Shown: positions 27,501 through 38,189 of the stretch, piece after piece
How the letters are laid out: the number at the start of each line of letters is the position of its first letter
Position numbering within the stretch: position 1 is the first letter of the stretch
Assembly (NCBI GenBank): GCA_026874595.1
Contig: CM049313.1
Span: forward strand, 56,251,159-56,315,158
Origin: Sipunculus nudus
Taxonomy: Eukaryota > Annelida > Sipuncula > Golfingiida > Sipunculidae
Reading direction: 5' to 3'
DNA length: 64,000 nt
Notes under the pieces: model-generated
Database searches by the model: none
Told to the model about the DNA's origin: nothing
Seen by the model: only the letters and a program-made list of their open reading frames with translations
Program-made: the position numbers and the translations under genes

Positions 27501-30500
27501 AAACTCCTGTCGGTCGATACAGGTGGGCAAGATTACCCTTTGGTCTGAATGTTTCGAGTGAAATATTTAAAAAAACGGCTACACCAAGCACTGGATGGAC
27601 TCAGCAATTGTATTTGTGTGGCTGATGATGTGCTAATCTATGGTATTGGTGACACTGATTCAGAGGCCAGGCGAGATCATGACCACAACCTCAGAAACCT
27701 GCTAGAGAGATGTAGACAGCAGGGAATCAGACTGAACAGTGATAAAACTGTGCTCAGACAGAGTGAAGTGACATTTCTTGGACACAAGATAGGTAAAGAT
27801 GGACTGAAAGCAGACCCAGCAAAGATAGAATCCATCATTGCATTGCCAGCACCTGCCAATGTCACAGAAATACAGCGTTTGACAGGAATGTTCAACTACT
27901 TAGCAAGGTTCCTGCCAAAGTTATCAAATGTACTTGAACCAATCAGACTACTGACAAGGAAAGATGTTACTTGGTCATGGGGCAGTGAACAAGAACAGGC
28001 CTTCAATGAAATCAAGCGTCTTGTGACAAGCTCACCCATATTATCATACTATGATCAGTCTAAGCCACTTGTTATCCAGTGTGACGCTAGCCAGTCTGGA
28101 ATAGGGAGCGTTCTGTTGCAAGATGGAAGACCCATTTCATATGCCAGTCGAGCTATGGTGGACACCGAAAAGCTTTATGCGCAAATTGAAAAGGAAATGT
28201 TGGCAATCGTATTCTCATTGACCAAATTCCATCAGTACACTTTTGGAAGGACCACAGTGATATATTCTGACCACAAGCCATTGCAGTCAATAGTCAGAAA
28301 AGCTCTGTGCCTAGCACCCAAGAGAATTCAGGGGATGATGTTGTCCATACAACAGTATGATGTAGACATACAGTACATGCCAGGAAAGGAAATGTACATT
28401 GCAGACTTTCTGTCCAGATCATATGTACCAACTACTGAAGGCGCTGAAAGTTTTGAATATATCAGCAGTGTATCTCAGCTTCCAGTCAGAAAAGAAAGAC
28501 TTAAGAGAATACAGGAGGCAACAGACTCTGATCAGGTCCTACAGAAATTAAGAGAGATTATAGGGTCAGGTTGGCCTGATCAGAAGAGTGACTGTCCTTG
28601 TGAAGTGCACCCTTACTACAATTTCCGAGATGAAATGACCCTGCAGGATGGACTTGTATTTAAAGGCAGTAGAGTTGTCATTCCATTAAGCATGAGAAAA
28701 GAGATCAGAGCACTACATTCAACGCATACAGGCCTAGAAGGATGTCTCAGACGTGCAAGTGACTGTGTTTATTGGCCTTGCATGAATAGTGATTTGAAAG
28801 AATACATTAGTCAGTGTGATGTATGTAATACATACAACAACAAACAACAAAAAGAGACTTTGATATCACATGAGGTGGCAGATAGACCCTGGGAGAGAGT
28901 TGGAGTGGACCTATTTCAGCTCAAGGGAGATGATTATATGATTACTGTTGACTATGACAGTGGATTCTGGGAAGCAGACAAGCTGACCTCGACAACAAGC
29001 AACATGGTTATATCAAAGCTGAAATCTCATTTTGCCAGGTATGGTATACCTTCAATATTAATAAGTGATAATGGACCACAATTTATCAGTGATGAATTCT
29101 CCATCTTCACAGGAAATTGGGACATAGAACATAGAACTAGCAGTCCTGGACGTCCACAAGGCAACGGGATGGCCAAAGCCACGGTGAAAATGGCTAAATG
29201 CATTATTGGTCGGGCTATTGAAAGCCGACAAGATACTTACCTTGCAATCCTGGAATACAGAAATGTTCCGACACAAGATGCAGGCATCAGTCCAGCACAG
29301 AGAATGTTTGGTCGCATGACAAGAACACTTGTACCAGTGAAAACAGATCTACTTAAAGCACCTGAGAGCAGTGTTGTGCAGAAAAACCAACAACTTCGTA
29401 ATCTTAGGAAGGAATGGTATTACAGCCAAAGAGCAAAGGACCTTGACCCCCTCAGTGAAGGTCAAACAGTGCGTATGAGACCAATGACTTTGGGTAATGA
29501 CATATGGAGAAAAGCTGTGGTTACAAAACGATTTGATGAGAGATCATATGAAGTTCAGTGCAACGGAGCAACATACAGGAGAAACAGACAAGATCTTAAA
29601 CTGACAAATGAAAATCAGGATCCAGGAAAGGAACAGACAGAAACACAACAGTTAACAGAACCTACAACAGAGACTTCAAGCACAGACACTGCACATGAGG
29701 ACAAAACATTAAGACGATCCACTCGTGAAAGGAAAGCACCATCATATCTTAAAGATTATGTACAAAGCTAAAGTGACATCAGGCCAGAATAAAGCCGTCT
29801 TGTGATAGGGCAGTCTACCCTGTGACTCAAAGACAGATGTCGCTTCATTTTGTTCACTTATGTGCTTATGACATATTTACTTTAAAGTTTGTCATGATTC
29901 TGTTAAATATTATATGTAAGAGCGGTATTACTTAAGTGTTATTGCGATACTTGATAAATCATCACTCATGACTATTTCTCAGCTTGAGATTGTAGTTACC
30001 TTAACTTGCCTAAGCTTATAATATGCATGTGGTGAAAACAAATAACAAACATAAAACTGGAGTATAAACAGTTTTATGCCAAGATATTGTCACATGATGT
30101 AACTGTGTCAACTTATAAGTCCTTATTCTGTCTTATGATGAATATCTTTAACAGTGTAAAAGGTAGACCTTTCTAAAGAAGGAGGGATGTAACAATACTG
30201 GTTGTTAACTTAATTATAAATGATCCCACCCCCAGGCGCAATATGTTTACTGGGTTGTCCCTGAGGCAGCGCCCCCTTCTGGAGATAAGTCGCATTAAAT
30301 ATGGTTTCTTGTTAACACATGAATTCGTCTTTGTGTGTTGCAGTGACGCTATATTGTGTGTGAAGAACCCCTTGAAACAATCTCACATAGCTTTTTATCA
30401 TAGTCCAAGATTTATGTCACCACCTTTCACCATTTTTAACAGCGTCCGTCTGTTTGTCTGCCGTGGGATAAAATCACTCAAATCTCAGCAGTGGTTTGAC

Positions 30501-33500
30501 TTTTTGCATATGTATACAACTTTGACAGTTTTCTGGAGTTTGTGGTAGGTGGGGCAACCTACATACACATTTCGGCTACAGACATCCATGCTAATATGCA
30601 ACACACCTCACTCTATTTCCCCTTGCCACTCAATCCATGCCTCACTTCACCCATCCCACTCTGATTTCGGCGGATACACTTAGTCTCTTGTCGACTACTC
30701 GTATTCTAGTTTGATATTTTTTTTTGTTTCAGGTTGATTATAAATGAAAGTTTGGACAGTGGTACACAACTACCATTCATCAAACGAGCACAAAGAGAAG
30801 GTTATGGCGTGGTAGTCCTCAACACCAATGATAATTACATCAAGAAAAAGAAAAAAGAAGTACCAATTAAAGTAGGTAATGAAGACTGATATCCCAAGAT
30901 AATGCAGGAAAAACATGAAGAAAAAACATTTTTATTCTTTCTATAAAATTAGGGCTGTTATAATTCACAGGTGTGCCAGTCCATTGTGATACCTAGTCAA
31001 ATATATCAGTATCATCCCAAGACTGAGTCCATGTCACAACCCTCCAAGACCGAGTCAGAATCACAGCCCTCCAAGGCCAAGACTGAGTCAAAGTCACAAC
31101 CCTCTAAGGCCAAGACTGAGTCAAAGTCATAGCCCTCCAAGGTCAAGACTGAGTCTATGTCACAGCCCTCCCAAGACCAAGACTGAGTCTACGTTAAAGC
31201 CCTCCAAGGCCAAGACTGAGACTGAGTCACAACCCTCTAAGGTCAAGACTGAGTCTGAGTCACAACCCTCTGAGGCCAAGACTGAGTCAAAGTCAAATCC
31301 CTCTGAGGCCAAGACTGAGTCCGAGTCATGGCCCTCCAAGGCCAAGACTGAGTCAAAGTCACAGCCCTCCAAGGTCAAGACTGAGTCTGTGTCACAGCCC
31401 TCCCAAGACCAAGACTGAGTCTACGTCACAGCCCTCCAAGGTCAAGACTGAGTCTGAGTCACAGCCCTCCAAGACTGAGTCTGAGTCACAACCCTCTGAG
31501 GCCAAGACTAAGTCCGAGTCATGGCCCTATAAGGCCAAGGCCAAGACTGAGTCCAAGTCACAACCCTCAGTGGCCAAGAATAAGTGTGTCAGCTAGTAAT
31601 GAACCTGTCATGGACAGAGTCACCACTAACCAAGCCAGAGTCAGTGAGGTTCAGTGTCTGAAATCTGGTATTAGTTATAGCTCAAATGCATGTATACAAA
31701 ATAGTCAAATTATCACAGCCTCGAGCTTGCCTGGGGCCTTGTCATCAATGCCAGAAGGCACGAGGCCTAGTCTGAGTCATAGCCTTCTGAGTCTGAGGGC
31801 AGCAGAACCGTCCTCCTGACCAAGATTGGTCTTGAAACCACCAACACTGATATCATTAGATATTCCTGTATCAATGTTTGTAAGGGGAGTGACATCTGAC
31901 GTTTAAAGTAGTCTCCAAGCACCATGTAAGGCATCAAAAATGAAATTTAACAGGTAAAAAATTAGTTAAACGGCATCCTAAATCCTACTCGTTTATAAAT
32001 CAATTTTATTTATTTAATTGAAGTACTTTTTATGAGAGTAAGCTTATTTAAATTTCAAAATACAAGGGAAAATTTGGCTTTGAATATAAATCATAATGAG
32101 TCATTTACGTATTGTATCTTGTATTGTATCATATAATACATATCATGACCAGGAGATAATTCAGGAAGTTAGGGGTGGTCAATCAGGCATAGAATTCTGG
32201 TCTCTTTTGTGGGGCTACAGGTCCATCCTCCACCAGACTCTCTCACAGTAATATCTTAATGCTTTTTGACCATTGTTAGAGTAATTTACTCTCATTTTCA
32301 CTGGGGTTGTAACAATGCATTGAAGTATCGATGCATAAAATTGCAAGCCCTCGATTAAACTGTAATTCATTGTTAACCTCTATATTGATTCACTTTGCTT
32401 TTTATTATTTTTTGTGTATAATTTATTGTGTATGTGTCCCAAATATACTTTTAAATGTTTGCTGGTGCCCACTCCACTGGCATAGAAACATATGGCGGTG
32501 ACAAACAGAGGGAGCACTACAGTTATCATTCATTTGCTGAAATTTACAAACATCCATTTTGGTAAAATTGCTTTTATTTTTCAAAATGTCTAACATTTAC
32601 TACTTAAGTATGAATTGAATTGAGAATGGTATTAAAGGTTAAAAATTAAGATTTTGATTGATTCTAAGGGCCCTCACAGGCCTAATATTTACATTCCCTT
32701 ACCAAACTGGCTGGTTCATTCCTCGCAGGTAATTCAAAAGTGTTCATGTGCCTCCATCTTTTGTAAACATTCAAAGCCAGATGTCACAAATTGGATGTCA
32801 GGAGTCAAATGCATAAACTTAAAAAAAAACAGCACAATTCTGATAGTAACTGAAATAACAAGTAACCATCAGGTGCATGGAGTATAAAAATAAATTAAAT
32901 AATTCAGTTGATATAAGTCTGTCTGAGCTGTCATCAAATTTTATATTCCCCAAGACATTAACTGGACACCCTCAGGGCAGAGTTTTACTGAAATAGTTGT
33001 ATCATAATTTGGGGCCCAATTTCATTGCATAAATGTTGACCTTAGTATTTGTGACTAATTTAAAGGTGAATTTTGTGTCTGAAGTTTGAATTGCTTATAC
33101 TTACCAGTATGTGTACATGTTAGTTACAAACAAGATGCTTATTTTTTCATATTATATCATACTTATATGGAAAATTTTTCAATCATTTGTACCTTTTCTC
33201 CCCAGATATTATGTATTAATATAAAAACTGAGATATTAATTTGTGAAATTAAAAAAAATACTTTCACAAATAAATGTATCAGTTATAAAACTAAATGTTC
33301 CCTTATATTTAAGGAGTGATCAGTTCACTTAAAATGGTTCACTGATAATATTTCTTCTATTTCAGTTGTGTGACAATCCCTGTGATCATGCTAATTACGT
33401 CTGGAACCATTTCATTTCAACAGCTGCAGCTCGCAGAATTGCTTTTATAGCCCACAGCTATGGAGGAATAGTCACTGTAGATCTGGTATGATAATTATTT

Positions 33501-35030
33501 ATATTAGTTTTATCTATTTATTTTTATAATTCATTATCTGTTATAAATTAATTCTAATATTCTGTATACTCACCTTTAACTAGAATAAGCTTAATTAATC
33601 CTGTATGGTTCAGCTGATTCAGTATAGTCAAATCTCAAACTAAGGACCACCCATGGACCTTAGCTAAATGGTCACTTTTTTGACTTGATGGTCTATTAAG
33701 GATATGAGGGCAGTATATAATGACTGGACCATTTTACCATTTTCTGTCAAGGCATTCTTTGAACAAAGAGCTGCCTGTCTTTATACTATGAAATTACTGG
33801 TGTTTGGCAATCAGCTACTTCTACATGACATATACAGGCCTGCCTCTTTTCCTCTTTTTTACAGTGAAAGAAATCCAATATAACCTATTTCTCTCCTGCA
33901 TTTACAGTCCAGTTATAACAAGAATGGGACATTTTGCAATATTTTGTGTGCAGATAACATGCTTGTGTCACAACATGTGAAAAATGCCATTATTTCCATG
34001 CAGAGTGATGTGCACCATGTATGTTTCTGAGTCAAAATATAAACAAAATCGATGTATGCTAAGCAAATCTTTATTCAGTCTGTGATGCAAAGTAGGGAAT
34101 TGCGGCTAAATTTACTCTTTAGGCCAAAATGAAAAAAAAAGGTATGGTTCTCAGGCACTTTTTTTTCAGAAATCAATGCGGGCGGGCGCTTTTTTTATTT
34201 TAAATTTTTTGGTATGTTTCGATAAAAATGTCAAATGATAAGGGGAAAAGAATGAAAATAACAGTTTTATTTTGCTAAATAAGTTAAAGCACTACAAAAC
34301 AAAGGAAATTGTATGGTTTTATCTTCTTGAAAGAAATGTCTGAGTGGCAGCAGCTAAAAAATTGGAAAGTTTTTATTGAAAATCAAAATAAAAATTTTTG
34401 ATGCGGGGGTTTAAAATTGATGCGGGCGGTGCCTGAGAACCGTACCTTTAATTTTTTTTGGCCTTATTTCAAAGAAGTCTTCTTTGTTTTTCAAGAGCAC
34501 TTGCCCTTTTTTCTTTTTTGGTCATTAACCACAGCAGACTGATATAGTTAGCAAAATTAACACAGTATACTGGCAAATTTTTTGCAATATTAAATAAGAT
34601 TAAAACTTAAACTGAAACAATATAGATTCTTAGCCAGGCGCATCTTCAATATGCACAATCTTTACAAAGTGCCTGCCTGTCAGATAATGGAGGGTCAGGT
34701 CACCCATATGGACCAAGAAAAGTGCCTAGAAAATGAGAAAAAAATTGGAGCTTGCTTTAAAGAGGGCTAAACCAAGGTGTCATAAGGGAGGTTTTCCTAT
34801 AAATCTCTTGTTGATCAGATTTTGAACTCTGAAGTCCCTCCATTCATTTCCATTATCCTGCTTACAGCAGTGCTTGACATAAAGTTTTGTTTGGACTGCC
34901 AGAGGCAAGTATATTGCAATTTGGAAAAACTAGAGCTGACTCTGATTTGTCCGATTTGGCAGCTGAAGCTTGCTGACAGACACCTAAGGTACACAAAACA
35001 GTGGTAATTTATCAGGAAATGTCCTGTTAA

Positions 35031-35107
<77 letters not shown>

Positions 35108-38100
35108 TAGAAAAAGTGATTGACAACACATTCACTCACTGTGTGGGCAACTAATATTAGGGGCTTGATGCACCCTAATTTCATTTTTAGATGTGTCCTT
35201 TGTGCACCCCTTATGCTACCTAAACTATAAAATTGAACAGTTAATGTCAAGCCCTGTACAGTCTAATTGGTAACACTATATATATTGTCAGTCTGTGTAA
35301 CTATATCCTTTTTAGCCACAATGTGAGATGAGCAAACTGCCATGCTGAAATCAAGAAGCTTGAGCAATCCACATTTTAATTTTGCAGGTACATTGTAAAA
35401 GCTATAAGCCCACTGTCTAAGTAGTAGTGAGATTACTGTAGACATTTTAACATTTCAAGAGCTCATTCATAATTAAAAGAGAGAAATGACATGGTGTATA
35501 ATATTATAATATCCTCTTTTACTATATCAGTTTGCCTTACCTGCTCTTAAGAATATTGTGTTAATTTGTAACATTTTCTTTCAGGGTGTTACTCAGCAAA
35601 AAGACTTCCTAAAGAGAGTGTTTGCCGTTGCATTCACAGACTCTGTACATTCGCTTAACTATCAAGATGTACCTAAAGCTGTGATGAAATTTTTTCAAAA
35701 GGTAAAATAGTGTCACTTTTCAGTTGTATAATTGCACTTTCACCTGTCAGCATCACCTGTCATCATATACTGACAGAGAGTCCTTTGCTACATTGTCCAC
35801 TCTGTCCAAATCCTAGTCCAAGTATATCCTAGTCCCTAAAATTTAAGGCTGAGTGTACCTTCCTAGAGTCTGAGTTCTCAGAAACTGAATACCAGTCCAA
35901 GTAAGATTAATAACCTTAATTGAAAGCTTTTATAAATGTTTTTAGATAATAATTTTGTTTGTTTGTCAAGTCAGAATATTAAAAACTTTATTAAATACAG
36001 TTGGTTTCAGCATCAGAGTGGATAAAGAAAAACAGAAATGATAAAACCTTATTTTTATCTTCTGTTATAGGGACATAATTAGGAACAATATTTTGCCTAC
36101 TTTCCACACTAACAGTTCAGATTTGCTTTATACAAAATTTTCCCAGCAAAAACGTCCCAGCACACTTGCAGTCAGGTGATTTAGCACCTTGTTATGGCTC
36201 TGCATGTTGATATCTGAAGTGCACATATCTTTGTTTACCAACACAATCCAGCATGACCTGAGGTCTGTGAGCCGCAACATGTGATGTTTCAGCCAGCAGG
36301 AACATGTATTTAATTTTTTGGGCCAAGAAGTCAGAAAATCTTTAGAATGACACGTGTTGTAGCCCTGCGATGCATGCACTGTATTAATGTTTACACCTGT
36401 GATCATGCCCGGTGCACTGTTTTTAAAACTCGTTTACTGGAATGAGCTTTTGGCAGGTACCAATTCATTTTAAAGGGAAGAGCCTATTTTTCATGTTAAT
36501 TCATCATGCTTTATAGGTGATTGGGCCCCTTTATCTAATTAATGAAATGATATCTTATTTAACAACATTTGATACAGCAGGGGGGTTAAGCGCAAAGAAG
36601 GGTGAATATGTAATTGTTTAATATTGCTTCTTTTTTCAGTTTGCTCGTAATTGGGTGTCGTCTGATGATCCTGTAGATTCTCCTGTTCAGATCAGAGGAC
36701 TCAATAATGATGTCCCGCGAGTATCTGCAGGTTAGTTTTGTCTGTACAGATGGATACTGTGGTCGTCTTTGTCCACAAGGGTTTCAGATTTGTGGTATTT
36801 GCGAAAGAGGAATTGTCACAAAAAGAAGACCTTCTTGAAATAGAGGTCAAAGGAAAAGTTGAAAAGTTAAAGGCTGGCATAATGAATAAAAATAGATTTT
36901 GTATGTGCAAAGATTGAAATTTTAAATATCAAATCTTTCCAATAGTATTTCCATTATTTTTGTTTATAAGATTTTGTGTACATAATATTTGATACAATTA
37001 ATTCACATAATAATGGGTAATTATTATTCTGTGCATGTAGTTTTTTTGTATTGTGAGATAGCAGAAATGAAACCCTTTAAAACAAAACACTTTAAAAGTA
37101 AAAATCACAAAATTTTGACCCACAGTATACTTTGGTTGGCTGTTTGTTGGCCAAGTGTTTTACATTTGCTATATTCTAAAAATTGAAATTATCGTAAAAA
37201 CTTCATGTATAAGATGCCATATCTACACAGGTGAACAATCAGTTATACTAAAGCATCATGGGAATCTGATGTAACTATACTAAAGCATCATGAGAATCTG
37301 ATGTAACTATACTAAAGCATCATGGAAATCTGATGTAACTATACTAAAGCATCATGGGAATCTGATCTAACTATACTAAAGCATCATGGGAATTTGATCT
37401 AACTATACTAAAGCATCATGGAAAGCTGATGTAACTAAACTAAAGCATCATGGGAATTTGATCTAACTATACTAAAGCATCATGGGAATCTAATGTACCT
37501 ATACTAAAACATGGGAATCTGATGTAACTTTACTAAAGCATCATGGGAATCTGATGTAACTTATTTGTGCCTGCTGTGTTTAAATGCAGAAGGCTAAAGA
37601 CTGATACCTAAATGATAATTTATGTCACCTGTAAATAAAACATTTGTTTTAATATCAGATCTTTTGTAGTATCTACCAGTAATGAACAAGAATTGCTACT
37701 TATTTGATGTCTTCTCAGTCCTTGTCAGATCGTTAACATTTTATGTGCATATAAATAAGCATCATGATAACTGATAACTACTCTGCATGTAGGTAAATGT
37801 AAGACAAGATCACAGTATCCCTTGGAAAAGAATGTTTAAAAAATTAAGGCCCAGGTTACTTTAATCCCCCTACCCCCACAAACTTGAAAAGTAACTATTA
37901 CCCATCAAATAGTAACATGTGAGATTGTTACAAAAAAGTGTGCGACTCCTGCCACCTTCATTTTTTTTGCAAATAATATGTATGTAAATAGAGTCATTGT
38001 CTTTCATTTATATTCCCAACATCTTGATAATGTGTGAATATGACTCGGTTTCTTTGCAAATAATATGAAAGTAAATAGAGTCATAATTGTCTTTCATTTA

Positions 38101-38130
38101 TATTCCCAACATTTTGATAATGTGTGAATA

Positions 38131-38189
<59 letters not shown>

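Larger units (their letters stand above)
25401..30384 (+). mobile_element. Ty3/gypsy LTR retrotransposon, near full length, defective
   Basis: LTRs are at 25406-25598 and 30188-30379 (TG...CA) with target duplication ATCTC at 25401-25405 and 30380-30384. The interior holds a gag frame, then protease, reverse transcriptase, RNase H and integrase in that order. The integrase after RNase H is the Ty3/gypsy (Metaviridae) arrangement, and no envelope frame is seen. The two LTRs differ at roughly eight to ten positions including indels, so the insertion is not recent. At least four frame breaks and a changed integrase catalytic residue make it non-functional. The sublineage (Mag-like is my guess) is not settled. 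Confidence 0.93.
24601..30709 (+). mobile_element. Non-autonomous Helitron, copy C, split by an LTR retrotransposon
   Basis: The two halves, about 24601-25405 and 30385-30709, give about 1130 bp together, equal to copies A and B. The 3' end keeps the hairpin TAGTC-TCTTGTC-GACTA, then CTAG before T at 30709. The 5' TC appears mutated to TG, so its start is approximate. A 24-base C-run (24639-24662) has expanded where the other copies have GCCGCCGCC-like sequence. The LTR element inserted at ATCTC in the GTATAGATCTCACATAG word. The Helitron ends only 23 bp before ARB2A exon 6. Confidence 0.8.

Noticed and set aside
31160-31378. 72-codon minus-strand frame with an 11-residue repeat ([11 protein letters not shown]-like)
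   Set aside because: It is the reverse shadow of the 33-bp minisatellite. Any 33-bp array gives such a frame.
32303-32520. hAT-like end (GGGGTTGTAACAATGCATTG)
   Set aside because: Only one end could be recognised. Listed as intron content, not as an element.
34815-35250. Minus-strand frames rich in Ile-Tyr
   Set aside because: Produced by the (AT)n microsatellite.
37243-37561. Regular 32-bp repeats that might suggest a CRISPR array
   Set aside because: Units are directly adjacent with no spacers and the DNA is eukaryotic.
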